From: Trichoplax sp. H2
Lineage: Eukaryota > Placozoa > Uniplacotomia > Trichoplacea
Direction: 5' to 3'
DNA: 64,000 nt
Assembly (NCBI GenBank): GCA_003344405.1
Contig: NOWV01000003.1
Location: 558,001-622,000, forward strand
Under the pieces are notes generated by a model. That model saw only the letters and a list, made by a program, of their open reading frames with translations. It searched no databases and was not told where the DNA came from. The position numbers were made by a program, and so were the translations under genes. Positions 24,961 through 39,000 of this stretch are shown here, piece after piece (the stretch's first letter is position 1; every line of letters starts with the position of its first letter).

Positions 24961-25001
24961 AGGGACTTCTCTTATTGATGAATGACGAACGAGAAGTCCC
25001 T
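24961..25001. repeat. Perfect 11-bp inverted repeat
   Basis: AGGGACTTCTC at 24961-24971 is exactly complementary to 24991-25001 across a 19-nt loop. The left arm extends the 12-mer shared with the hairpin at 14483. Confidence 0.7.
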
Positions 25002-26011
25002 GTACTAACTAATGCTAGCATCCATACAGTATAACACCTGCTGCCCAGATTGTATAGTACAATAATTAGCAAGTAGTAGCTATGCAGTACATCTTAATCT
25101 CTAAAATAGACAATGATAAGAATTCTTCCGTGTTGTTGCTTCGTCGGCATACGACCACTGTCTATATGATCATACACTGTATACCACAAACTTCGATATA
25201 TCTAGATTTGATTTGATTTATACCTAAATCACTTCCGTTCCAATATCTAGCTAATAAGAGTCGCAAATTAAATCATACGCTAAGTTCTCTAATACGATAT
25301 CGAGAATGTACGTTTCACGTCACCAGTCCCAAGCGCTGGGGTATACTAACATAACTATTAGTTACCTTTACTACAACTGAAATCGGTAGTTCGGTACACC
25401 TCGTCATAATTATAGTTATCACAGTCATAACTAATAGCTATAGGGTCACCATTACCGTATGTTGTTGATAATATTGTACTGTACTGTACAGTACTGTACT
25501 TTTAGAACTCCAGGTTCGTGAGAGTTTCATTTCTAGATTTGCATCATGCTCATACGCGTATACGTCTAGAGTGTATAATTTTTCTTACTCACGTATGAGT
25601 CAGTAAGTGCAAGGCATATACAGTAGTTAATAAATCAAATACTGAACATTGCATTTAGTATTTGTTGTCACGCAATCCGCTGAACAATGTTTTCGGTATT
25701 TGTGCAAGCCCATGAATCATGATTCGTACAGTATCGTATATGGTAGTACGATCTTGTGTACTTATAGTATATTGATATCTACGTTACTTAAAATAATGGT
25801 CCAGTCTGTCTTGGTGTCGGGTAGACAAAAATATATGTAAATGTAAATACTGTATGTACTATATGTTAAATAATTTTACAATGTCAAATATATTTTGCTC
25901 TAGCATAGAATCATCAATTACCTCAAGTTTCTACATCCAATGTTCGCCTTTGAACCTCAAGATGAAATAGTCACAGCCAAAGTTGCATAAAATTTTGTAA
26001 TAATTATAATT

Positions 26012-26552
26012 TACTATACTGTACTATATACTGTACAGTGTACACTGTACTGTATACAATAGTTAGAATTCGTTTAGTCCTCCAACAAAACAGTTATAAC
26101 AAATCAAGTAACAAGCTGATCGCCGATGCACGCAGATTCATATATTCTGCACATCTAACAAGAATTCAACATTAAATACATTCCAATTCTAGCATACTGT
26201 ACATATACGGCATACTAACTACTGTATTCCAATCTATAGTATACTGTATACCTTATTCAGCGAACAATTTAGCAACACCAACCACATTCTTGAACACTCA
26301 AACATTTAACTAGGAGCAGCGACATCGTCGATCCTTATGGTATAACAAGGCTGAAACTAGAAGTGCGACACTGTACTGTACACTGTATAGTACAGTATAA
26401 TCGTAATAAGTACTGCTATTAGTTAAGGTTCACTAACTGATTTCATGCTATTGTTGTACAGCACAGTACTGTATCAGAACACTAAAGTCTACAGTACAAC
26501 AGTACAGTACTATACTGTATTTTACAGTAGTTCGGACTCTCGCATACTGTAC
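26012..26552. repeat. GTAC-palindrome repeats upstream of TRAPPC11
   Basis: Several runs of TACTGTAC / GTACAGTA at 26012-26058, 26366-26400 and 26455-26552. The last ends 93 bp before the TRAPPC11 ATG. Confidence 0.8.
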
Positions 26553-26644
26553 AGTAGATCTCTACGATCTCGATGACGCTACCAAATCTGAAAGTCGTAG
26601 AGTTTAGTTACGCATGCTTATTGATACGATCGATTCTTACCAAG

Positions 26645-29600
26645 ATGGACGGCCTTATGCAGCTACCTGAAGACTTTACATCACAACCGCTAGGATTTAT
26701 TGCCTTAACGGGGCTCGATATTAAGTACAATGCTATCCATAGATCTATCTGGGATTCCTTTACAGTCAATAGACGACCAGATAGAGTACCATTACATTTC
26801 AATCTGCTTAGCGGAGATTACGAGTATCGAAAGCCGAAATCCAAGGTACAAAAGTTTCTTAATTTTACTGTTACTTGATGCGGTGTAAGATAACTTGTGA
26901 TCGGCTAGACTTGCGGTTGCGAATGTGCGTACACAGTGTTTGTAAAGTGTCTGTAAAACTAATTTTCCGCATATCTGTTATCTATTTACACTGTATAATA
27001 ACAGTTTTGACTAGATTGGTGCCAAAATTGGCATAGTTTCCATGATCTTTCATCATATCACGTAAATAACTCACTTGCTCTTACGCCTAACCTAACTATT
27101 GAAACCATAGACGATTGAAAGAATACCGATAACATTCTTCCATTAGCCTAAGTTTAATGCCGTACTTTACCTTCTTTTACACAGCACGAATAATTTTAAA
27201 AGCTGCATAATATAGTGAATATTGTAGGTGATCGATAATTATAATCGACGTCAATATCGTAATAACTTCATTCAAAATATTATTCAATTATTGGAGAAGA
27301 GCTACAATTACAGATTATTACTTGCGACTTGCGAGCGTATCCAGCAGTAAATCTGCAACTTTTAATCATGGACCTCTAGATCCTCTAGAACTTCAGGTTC
27401 CAGAAGTCTACGCTTTAATGTACAGCACTAAGCCCCATACCTAAAGTGCCATATATTTATTTGAATCTCGTTGTATGTTACATTCGCTATACATGAGAAA
27501 CTAGATTAAGTTAAGTAGCGTTGTGACTGTATGTTTGTCTCTGCCAGCAGTAATTGTATCCTGTAAGTTAATATTAATTAATTAAAATACGTGCAGTATA
27601 TTTCTTTAGAAGCTGACCTTGATTTTAATAATTCAGAGATCGACATATGAATGGTATATCCCAAAAGGTATTATTAAAATGGACTGGATGCAGAAACATA
27701 TCAACGAAATTCCTTCTGTCCTTGTGATATTCTACGACTTAGACTGGAATGATCCCCAATGGAAAGAGAAACAAGTTGAATGTGTATCCCGTGTAGAAAT
27801 TGCGAGGTCTGCTCTTCTTCATGTTGGCTGTCCATGTATATACAATCTTATAACTACTCTATACAAGTTTACTTGTCTATTAATATATAATCTTGCTACA
27901 ACTATAATAGGTCAAGCTTACAGGGTCGAAATACAAAAATTGCTGTCGTCCTCATTCAAACTGCTGCGCCATTACCTCCCGGTATCTTAGAATTGTCATA
28001 GGTTTATAGTTTAGCAGTTCACATTTTGTTGATGGTAATGATGAGTCAATAATCAAAACTAGCTCTCTTATTTACTAACTAAGATATATTATATTCCTGA
28101 ATCAGGTGAAGACATGGTCGCTGCTGAAAGGGCTGCTACCCTGTGCACTGCTTGTGAATTATCCTCCAAATCTTTATTCGTTTTACCACATAACCCAGAT
28201 CACCTATACGGCTATATTATTAGGTTTATCAATATTGTAGCGTGCCTTAATTGAATTTTTAAATTTCACTATACCAATTCCTTCTTTTACCTGTAACTCC
28301 CGAACCATATTGATAGACTGGAAAATGCATATTATGAGTTATCACAAGCTTATTACCATGGTGAATGTCGTCGAGTTAAATCACGCAAGGTATATAACTT
28401 GCTGTGATAAAATAATTCTTACACTTGATGATGATTGAACAACTAAAAATCTAATATTTATAAATGTTTAAATTATTAGGAATTATTAAACAAGCAAAAA
28501 CACGAAGTATGTAAAGAAGATAGCCATTAGACTACCAGCACGTTTAATAGACATTTGGATAATGCTTTATTAACCGTAACTGATACGAGATAAAGTTACC
28601 TTTAAGTGGTTATTTGACAGAATTATAAATATTTCGTAGGTTTTAATCGTGCGTCATCAATTTAAGATTGCGTTCTTCTGCGAGCTTAGGCAAGATCGAA
28701 CATCCGCATTAAAGTAATTTGAGCTGACAATGGTCACTACGAAATTGTATAAAATCTAAGAGGCTATTGCAATATTTGACATAAACGAGTTAGCTTAAAT
28801 GGTAAAGCGGATACATTTCATTTCTACAGACATTATAAACTGGCTTATAGCAACTTAAAAGAGCTCGAACCCAATTACCGGAACATGTTGGAAACCAAAC
28901 TGTGTGCTAGTTTTTTTAATTACAAGGTATAAATACCATTGAATTAAATTTTATGAAATTGAATCCATATTATAGTTAGACTCTCTGTATTAGTATAATT
29001 TAATCTATTATACCCTCTACGATAAGATTTGTAGATTATGCTTTTTGGATGGTAGCCCAGTAGACGCTATCGCACAATTTCGTAGCCACGTAGATTACTT
29101 TAAGAAAAAGAGTGGCTATGCAGAACTAGCATTCATTGATGCTGCCTGGATATCGCACCAGTAAGATAATATTCCAATAAATCATGTTTTACTGTCTCTG
29201 TATAAAAATTTTTAATACTATAATATAGGTATAGTATATTTGGCGACCTCTTTGATGAAGCTGTTAAAAATGGTTTAGATGCCATCCAAGTTAGTAATGG
29301 CTAGACTAATGAAGTTTTCGTACCATTTTGATCACGTATATTTCACAAAGCATGGGATACAATGATATTTATACGTATACCTACTTTCCAGACTCAACAT
29401 CCAGGTTTTTATTACCAATACGCCGCCTGTTGTGCTATATTCAGGAAGCAATTATGTCACGATCTATGCCAGGTAAAATTAGACTATTACAGTAGCATAC
29501 GCAATCGTATTTAGTGCATTCGAATCAACCTAATGCAAAATGGAATACTAATTTAATAGGCGGCTGCAATGTTCCCTGTGCAAAATACATCTGAAACTAC

Positions 29601-32600
29601 TAAATATGTAAATTATTATGGGCAAAGAGTATGGAATCAGGGATATCATAGTATGAGTCAATGACAATACTTAAATATAGAATTTAGATTAAATCATTAA
29701 AAGATGTTAAAATTAATTTAAATTTCATAGCGGAAGCCTCTGATGCAGATTTCGAGAAAGCTGGTATATTGGCAGTTCAAACTGAGGAACTAAAAGTTGA
29801 TCATTCCTATATCATAATTCAGTTATTTAGTAAAGCAGTTAGTCAATTCAAGAAGTACAAGTCCAGTCGAATGAGAAGACATCTTAGTAAATATTTAGTT
29901 TCGTATACAGATAGCTACTCCACGAATTCTTCACGTACGCATTTTTACAACTTTATGTTATTGATAGCTTTTTTGTCATACTGTTCAATATTAGTGATTA
30001 AAATGGCAGAAGAATACTATCATGCCAAGGATTATGTCAAAGCTTTGGCGTAAGTAAAATTTTATCAGTTCTAAATATTAATCTGTTATTTAGTGAGTAT
30101 GCTATATCTTGGTATTATCAGATTGCTTGATCGCGTAGCTCCGGATTATCGTAGTGAGAAATGGTGGGATCTATTAACTGCCGTTCTAAATTTATGGTTA
30201 AAGTTAGTTCGTGACTTAACTCTGCATGTGTTTTATTAAGCGAAGAGACGTTAACTTCTAAACTAGTTAATACTGTATTGTCTATCACATGGTAGATGTG
30301 CATATCTCCTCTCTGATGTACAAAACTATGTCACTGTTTGTGTTGAAATGATATCAAAACGTAAGTAAACCTCTATTTAGCCGATTGTGATGGCTATTAC
30401 GTTAACTATTAAAGTCTTTCTATTTCAATGTTTCAGCATCTATAACAATAACAGTTTCTTTTCATGTCAGATTCTACTAGTGATATCAACAGTAAATCTC
30501 GAATTCAAAAAAATCTTCTTAACATCATCCAGGTAATAATGACCTTATAATAACTGTAGACTTTAATGTAACGAAGTATCTAGAATTTGAGATATTACTA
30601 TCATTAGGGAAAACAGCCTGATCCTGAGAGTGATTTAAGTGCAGTGTCGGTTGAGGAAGCATCTAAACTCTGGATACAAAAATTTGCTATGATTATGGCT
30701 CCTATGCCAGCTTTCGACATCGACATCTCTCAATTAGCATCATTTGGTAAATGGTGTAACTAAAATTCTTATTAATTCTATCCCTCTACGCAATAACCAA
30801 TGATCAAATTTAAAAAACTAATAAGGATGAGTAACACTGATGTAGCTCATTTTTGAACATCGTCTTCTCAATAATTTTACGTTACATATTAGTGGAATGC
30901 AAAGTTAGCTTCGGGACTTCTTCATTCACGGCAGATGTTCCTATTATGATCAATGTATACTTGAGGTAATTCTATGCTTTTTGATAAATTCCCATACATA
31001 GCAAAACTTAACGTACATGATTTTTAAATTTTAATTGTAAAATCTTCTGGCTAGGTCTTCTTCTCCTCTGCCAATACGCTTTCACAGATTGTCGCTGAAA
31101 TTCAATATTGAGGTATAAAAATCCGCATGTTAATAACATATCATTATCAATATGGTGGTGCAAATAACGAAGTGTTTTGACTTTATAGGAATACAATAAT
31201 GTATGTAGTATAATAAATAAAGATACTGATAACGAGGAAAGTCTATTACTGATTCCAAATCAGTTGAAATGCGTTACGTTTAAATTTGTTGCTCGCTCTG
31301 AAGATGTTGGTGAGTCATTAGAGGTGAGTGTAAAATTAACATAATGCACTTTACTCTTATCAGGTTATAAATATACGCTTATCTTATTGACGCATAGTGT
31401 CAAACTGCTTCTTTACAACTTGGGGACGAAAAATCCTATAATATTGTCATGACTTGGAATACCAGTAGCTCAGCTCTTACTACCCCCACTCCAATTTTAC
31501 TGTCAAATGTTACTAATCATCCGGAGGTTTTGTCTTTTGATCAGATTCAAGCAAAGCCTGCCACCAAGTATAGTTTGACTAATTCTATTTAAATCATTCT
31601 TAAACTAATTCTCATTAAGTCCTTTTGGTTTCTATTTGTTCTTCAGGCTTACTTCTAGGAAACCGTTAATTGATCTAAAATTGCAGCATGAACCTCCTGC
31701 TTTAGTGAATGAATATTATTCAGTTAAACTATTGATTCAAAATGATGAAAAGGCAGAAATTTCGGATGTTAGGTCAGTTGTCATTGACTGTATTTTATAC
31801 AAATCTAAGAGCAATAAATTTGATAAAAAATTTGCTCGATGTATTGGAAATTTAAAACTAATTATATGGGTACGCTCTGATTTTACTTCATTAGCCTTGC
31901 GATTGGATTTTCTCAGAACCAGGATGGATCTCAACCGCCAAATAGTAAGACAACAGTTTAATTTTTTTGCTGTTGAGCGATTTATTAAGTGTGATTTATG
32001 CCTTGCATTTACAGCATGGCTTTGTATAGATAACATATCAGATAGCTCAACACATTCGAAATCAGTTAAAGATATTCATATTAATAACATTACATCAGGA
32101 GAAAAGGTACGCAAAAAATAGATAATTGTGATTAAAATTACAATAATTCATATCTAATCGATGAAGAGATAATTGCGACGTTTCTACTTTATTCTTATAT
32201 ATGATTGGGTATTGCTAGGTATCAAAATTGCTGTTCGTTAAATGCCAAAGTAATGGACAGAGGGTTATTTCAGTCAAGGTAAGTTACATTATTTACAGTT
32301 GTTCTATATTACACTGAATATCGTCTTCGCTTCATCACGGGTTAGCGTATTGACCAATGAATTAACTTATGTGTAATAGATTACCTACAAAATTAATATT
32401 GAAGTTGACGGCAAAGTTACTGAATGTAAATGTAAACAGGTCACGATCAGTAATTTATTGTATACTGTAATATGCTACTGATTGTGTATCCGATAACATA
32501 TTTACCTATAGCCACTTCTGTTTAATTTTACATAGACTGATAGTGTAACGATTGAAACGGCCATCCCTTTTGAGACGGTAATCAACACGGCAACAACGGA

Positions 32601-33879
32601 GGTAGGACCAACTAAAATGATCGACATTTAAACTATTAATTTTTGGATACTAAATTTATCTTAAATTTTTGAATTCAGTTAACTAAAGTTGATGCGTTAT
32701 GTGCCAATGAACCATATTTCATTATGGCCTGCTTAAAGAGCGTTTCACCTTGGCCTATTACCATCCTTAACTCTACTTTCAACCTAATCAACCAATTCGA
32801 ATCTGTTGATACTGATACACAGTCACAACTATCCAACGGTGCGTACTAGCAACTGAGGTCCTATAAAATTCTTATAATTTCATAGCAAGCAACTTTGTAA
32901 GTAATACTACAATGACAACTGTTACATTTTAGTTTCACTACAAAAGAGTGAAGAAGCTAGGGAATGCTTCGCTATAAAATATAAAGGATCAATAGAAAAG
33001 TCAAAATTAAACATTGGAAAATTACGTATTAATTGGAAAAGGTATAGTTGAGAATTTAATTGCGGTCGTTAATATTACTTTTGCTGACCCCAGAATATTT
33101 TCGTAATAAGGAGTAAACAAGAATATCAGCAACCTGAAATTGAAACTGACATTACACTACCTACTGTCCTAATTGATACGTCCCCAATATATATTGTTAT
33201 AGGTATAATCAATTCATGATATCTACTACAGTAATTACTGAAATAACGATTAAATTTCTATTACTGAAGTAATTAAATAAAATATTTCTCAGTAATGTAT
33301 ATAACCTAATTCTATACTGATCTTCCAAGATAAACCAGCTTATGGTTGTTTGAGGACAGCTCTACCCGTAACTTACGAACTTCATAATAGAACTAATCTG
33401 GTGCAAGAAGTAGAAATAAACATTGATCCATGTGAATCTTTCATGTTTACCGGACTAAAACAGGTAAAGCACGTAATTTGAAGTAACCATGTTCATTCTA
33501 AACGTACTTTCATCATTAATTCGACTACGTGTACGTACTGTCACTTCTAGGTCAACCTTCGAATTCTACCTTCTGATATCCACGCACTTAGGTACGTAAT
33601 GTATCCTCTAACGACGGGCTACGTAACTTTACCTCGCCTCAAGTTGAATCTACCAAGATATCAAAGCAACGATTCTTTAGGCAAAGCCACAATTGCTGCG
33701 CAAGTTCTGGTTAAGGTAATAATTTGAATAATAATACACTAGTACTCCCTTCCCTTATCAATATTATAATTCTGAAGGGTTATGTAAAATCTATGCCTAA
33801 CTGGATCATTTTTCTATCCATTTTGCAGCCTTCCAGTCGAAAAATTCAAACCGATAACAGTATTAGTAACACAATTTAA
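26645..33879 (+). CDS. TRAPPC11: TRAPPC11 (foie gras), TRAPP III subunit
   Basis: 34 exons, 1118 residues (human 1133): 26645-26845, 27637-27806, 27911-27981, 28106-28223, 28317-28389, 28480-28506, 28640-28713, 28830-28926, 29027-29160, 29229-29289, 29392-29472, 29560-29650, 29731-29886, 29995-30049, 30122-30202, 30296-30360, 30471-30532, 30608-30746, 30893-30965, 31055-31112, 31189-31323, 31398-31567, 31647-31772, 31895-31944, 32015-32106, 32219-32278, 32380-32439, 32536-32601, 32679-32838, 32933-33041, 33111-33202, 33330-33463, 33551-33715, 33829-33879. All phases agree. The protein acts in ER-to-Golgi traffic and autophagy as part of the TRAPP tethering complex. Landmarks are [30 protein letters not shown] and [11 protein letters not shown] near the start; the foie-gras helical region with EFRQD-like [16 protein letters not shown] and [13 protein letters not shown]; the Gryzun beta-rich half with [15 protein letters not shown]; and [15 protein letters not shown] near the end. 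ATG 26645 is the in-frame methionine nearest the conserved block; an earlier in-frame ATG at 26573 has no support. Confidence 0.97.
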
Positions 33880-36032
33880 AAATAACAGTAATAATGCCTA
33901 ATAGTTTTTACTAAGCATAGAAAAAATGAATATTTATATTATTGAGCGAATTGTTATTGATGCAACGATATTGTAAAGAAAAGCTTAATCCCGTCTGTAA
34001 GACAATGCACGTTCATTATGTGGGGTAACGGCATTTTTTATGATACTTTAAATAATCAAGATTTGAAAATCAGAAGTGACTTCTAAAGATTATTTTACGC
34101 AAATTTTTTACATCGCACCTTTCCATTCTACCTCTTCAACAGCAATTAAACAGCTATGTCTTGTTTACATATATAAAATGTTACGATAGCAATCTCAGTA
34201 CAGGTCTCAATCTGCAAAACAGGTGTAAGTAGTTTTACTTTTTATGTTGTTAAGCTACAATCGAATTAATCTCGTTGCCGTCTTACTTTGATGATGCTAT
34301 CATTTACATATCATTCTCCTAATTTCTAATTATATTTCGAATATTACAATAAATCCTGTCTGTGGAAATTTTCTAACTGTGATAATAGCGCTCCTATCAA
34401 TACTTGATGTTATGTCATATCACTTTTTTTTTTAATAGTCGCTATGACGATATACTGTAAATACAAGAAGATGCAGGCGTTCTGATTAGTAAACGTACAT
34501 AGAAAATCTGTAAATAAGCAATAAGCATGTTTAGTAGCAGCATTTCGTTTTATAAATATGAACCTCTGCTTACCGTATTCTCCTCCATTCCCCATTATAT
34601 CCATACAAAATTTCATTTATAGTAATCAAGACCGACTACGAATGATAATTATAATTTACTAAATGTTTTAATAAAAGACTACTGCTTATACAGTAGTTAC
34701 ATACACACGGCACTATTATTATCCAAGTAGTTGTAGCATGTAAATGATCTTAACGTACGTTAACCATGAATAATTAATGCAATCCCCCACTGCTATAAAT
34801 AGTTGAATTCGTTGTCACGCCACGAATAGTATATAGTATAATGAAATAATATACATGGCAATTCTTAAGCTTATGCCAGACGCCTTACATCGTAAACTGC
34901 AAAGCAGCCTGTCTAATTCTATATATACTGTACAGTGTGTATCAATTATGTTGAACATTCTAAAGAACATTAGCATCAATATTGATCTGAAACGTCTATC
35001 AGTGAACGAATTAGACTATGGCTAGTATCAATTTGAACAACTTTAAATTTATTAACTTTACTAACACAGATGAAAATATTAAGCAAACGCTAACAACGAA
35101 CATTTCAAAACTTTTGTTATTCTTTATCTTGATTTTGATTTCGCAATTATAGAATTCAATTAAACAAAATCTGACCATAAAACATCAAGGAATTACCCAT
35201 AATTGCTTAATTAATCATATATTATTCAGATATGTATTTAATACGCAATTTTAATTTAAACTTTGGAGTCATTTTTATCGCGATTGTTGACCGCCTGCAG
35301 TATAACCAATTATCTCTGCGCTCAATTTACCGAGAATACGTGATTCTATCGTTGTTTGCTAAATAGAGCAACAACTTATTGTACTTTTATTGTGCAATCT
35401 AAGTTACTATAGAAGAAACAATCCTATTCAGATTCTCTAAAGCTTAATCAATATAATTTTACAATTAGTAAACTATAGTAGATTTTGAAAACATTGACAA
35501 CGCTTTACGCGTGATAAGAGGACAATTTCAGCAAAACTGTATCAATGGTTATAAACAACCATCCGCAACACTATCATCTATTTCTAACCATAATAACGTA
35601 TCGTACGATACACAGAAAGTTGTTATAAACTTAAGGCAGATTGCATAGAAGATTAAGTAAAATACTTGAAATCATTTATGCCTAAGGCTATATTCCATTG
35701 ATAACGTTTCACTTCAAAACAAGCCCCAGACAACGTCGAATAATTTTCAAGACGCGTGATTGTCTACCTTCTTCTCAGCAAGATGGCGCCTAACAGCGCA
35801 TTACACAATAGACTATTCAAAAAACTATTACGATGAAAAGGAAAAATCACTATTTACTTTATTTTGATTTTATGTTAGATTAATAAATCCCATTTACAGT
35901 TTATCATTAACCGATTAGTTCATTACTTCATAAATCGCTGTAACAATACATTGCTAGCCACAGCACAAAATCTCCCCTATTCGTGCGAAAAACTACTTTT
36001 CACCATTTCATCACCAGTTTTACGAGCTCAAA
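33880..36032. other. Spacer TRAPPC11/LRR gene
   Basis: 2.15 kb of AT-rich DNA between genes in tandem orientation. No ORF of note (the 68-codon minus ORF at 34410 has no family features), one isolated TACTGTACAG at about 34926, no tandem repeats. Confidence 0.5.
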
Positions 36033-39000
36033 ATGATCCCCAAATTTTATATTTTCCTCCTGGTAATATACTCTTTGACAGGTAAAGATAGATTAAAAAA
36101 AGCCTTATCATATTACAACTAAATGCTTACAATTTCAGGCTTTATTCAACAGCATCAATAATCACAGATAAGTATCCGTTTTATAATGCAATTAGATCAT
36201 CAGAGAGTCTATTACCAATAAAAAAGTAACAATTTATTCGTAAACTATATAGCGAACTTCGTCTTGCTGTTAATATTGCTTTCGCCTGATAGATAAATGA
36301 TTTAATTAGTGAGAAGTTAAAGAATCAGAAATCATTACTTCTCCACAATAACTATGTCATAACAATGATCATCATTATAATGACCACGGGAACAACCAGT
36401 TTATGTACAGATTTCATCGTTCGAAGTCGCCATTTCTCTTCACTCTATTGAATTATCTATCCACTATTTTTACACAGCAAAAAGAAATTAAGAATATTTG
36501 TTTTAAACCATCCGAAATTGTTTGACAAGATTTTTATTTTAGTATCTCGCTTCTTTGAAATAAGGAATATTACTAAAAGCTAAAAGCATATAGACACTAA
36601 GAGCGGTATCAGCACACCATCTTTATGAGTACTCCCTCATTTGAGCTGCAAATATACAATTACAGTATATCTCACTTGTTGGCTTACTCCTAACATCACC
36701 TCTAAATATTCGTTACCATCATGAACTTCATTTAAACGAAAATTTGGGGATTAATATGAAATCCGCTATAAACATGTGAAAAATAACGTATGCACCCATT
36801 TGGCCGGTTGCATATATTCGTTAATAATCTATTTTTAATAGCTATATAAATGTATCGTTATCTACCTTATCCTTAATATATTACATATACCGTGTACGTG
36901 TACCATGTGCATAAAATTCTATTAGTAAGATTTAACAGTTTATATCCTGATAACGATTAGAAAATTACATTATTGGTAACTTCTTGGTTAAAGTACCCGG
37001 CATAACATGAGATTATGTACGAAAAATACATTTTACAAATGAGCACGTAAATCATCTATTATCTTGTATTATTTAGCATGGGGACAATGTCCTACCCAGT
37101 GCTCATGTCCTAATTCCCATACAATCTCCTGTACTGGACCAAATATTACCCAAATGCCAACTGGATCAGATATTGTGGCTGGTGCTCGAGTATTGTGAGT
37201 GTATTTATTTAATAACTTGATAAAAATATATCTATGTGTCTGCATTAATCTAAATAAAGTGAAGAAAGATTATTGATTAAATATGGTAGTAAGACTAAAG
37301 TGAATAGATATATGATCAGGTATGCATTTTTATAATTCTAGCACTCTTAAGATGAGACTAATAATGTCTTGCTTCATGCATACTTAGTCTTATAACTCTA
37401 AATTAATGCTACTTGGTTATTCAAAGTCTTATATTTGATTTTATAAGCTACATTTCTGATAACCTTTCCATAAATCAAAATTTTAAAACGCTATGTGTTG
37501 TATTTATATCTATTTTACATATATAAATACCTCTTAAATGAAACTGAATTAAAGGTTTGTAAAGTATCTTGAGTTTTGTGTAAAAACTTGTTTTCTCCTT
37601 TATTAGCTATCTGAAAAACACGGCTATAACAACAATTGCTGCCAATAGCTTCCTCAACTTTGCCAATATAACGGAATTGTATGTATTCTTGATATAGATA
37701 TTTTAGATTCATGTCAACTGGTCATTTACCCTTGAGTTCTGTTGTAATATTATTTCCCTTTCACAGAACCATCTCCAACAACCTTATGTTGGGCAGTTTC
37801 GATGTGGGTGCTTTTAATGGTCTAAGTAAATTGGAAATACTGTAAGAAAGCAAGTCAATAGATGACGATAATTTAAAATGCTTTCTATAAACTAAGTACA
37901 AAGGAGACTTATTTTAGTCGAGTTAGGGTATTTAGTTTACGCTTTACCTAAACAGTTAAATGACCTACTTTATAACCGAAATAAAATAAATTGGAGCAAA
38001 ACGATATAAATTCCAGTTACCCTAGATGTGACTAAAGTCAGAAAATGAATCACCGTGATACAAAGAAATAATTTATTTAATTAATATTGATTATTGCATT
38101 ATCAATTCTACCGCTACGTTTTAGCCTTGCCACTAATAATAGACTAAGTCAAATTGGTAACGGCGTTTTTAATGGCCTTAACATGGTTAACACGATGTAA
38201 GATTTTCATATTTAACACAATTACTGCATAGTTCTTTAATTATACAGAAAGCTAACATTTACGTAAAAAATCTCATAAAGGTAACTTCTTGATTCAGGTC
38301 TATAAAGCGCTAACACATGATATTTATAAAACTTTTTGAATCGATAATTTAATTATAGAGATTTAAGTCATAACGTCATTGCTAGCCTGGATACTAAAGC
38401 TTTCAACTTCACTACTAAACTTCAAACTCTGTAAGGCTAGCCACACCGCTACTGAATATTTAACTTACAGTATAATACGATAAATTAAAATCAGTAAATT
38501 AACAACCTGAAAGAAAGTTGTGATTTAACTAATATGACTATTAGGCAAGAAGTTAATCCAAGAAGAATAATCTTAATCATTTATTACAATAAACAACGAA
38601 GATATGTTAAATTTTCATTAGGATTCTTATGATAGAATTCATGATATTAATTTTATAACAGTGTATTGACAAATAACACTCTACAAACCATTCAAGCCAA
38701 TACATTTCAAGCCTTGAGCCAGCTATCGATACTGTAATGGCAATAAGAGAATGATTGAACTATCTAAAAAGATTTGTTTATAATTACATTATAATCCACT
38801 AATGACATTCAACCAATGCAGCCGACTATATTCAATTTAAATTTTAAATTAGGAATATCGATATGAATCAAATCACTGCATTTGCCGACAATGCCTTTAC
38901 CGGACTTGTTGGATTAAGCATCCTGTGCATAAACTAAAATTTGCTTTACATAAAGTTTTTCAGCTTTTTGAACTGAGATTGCTATAGAATTTTAATTGAC

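Larger units (their letters stand above)
24300..26644. promoter_or_regulatory. Divergent interval MFSD13A/TRAPPC11
   Basis: 2.3 kb between divergent start codons. It carries small GTAC clusters at 25472-25501, 26012-26058 and 26366-26552 (denser toward TRAPPC11) and a perfect hairpin at 24961-25001. No coding evidence was found; the ORF at 25649-25840 has no family features. Confidence 0.55.

Noticed and set aside
28785-28830. tRNA-like stretch GTTAGCTTAAATGGTAAAGCGGAT
   Set aside because: Only a D-arm-like word. No acceptor stem, anticodon arm or T-loop could be paired.
31773-31894. Read-through coding in TRAPPC11
   Set aside because: The open frame continues past 31772 by chance. Splicing 31772 to 31895 restores the conserved [11 protein letters not shown] segment.
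31737-32036. 99-codon minus ORF
   Set aside because: Antisense to TRAPPC11 exons and introns 23-25.
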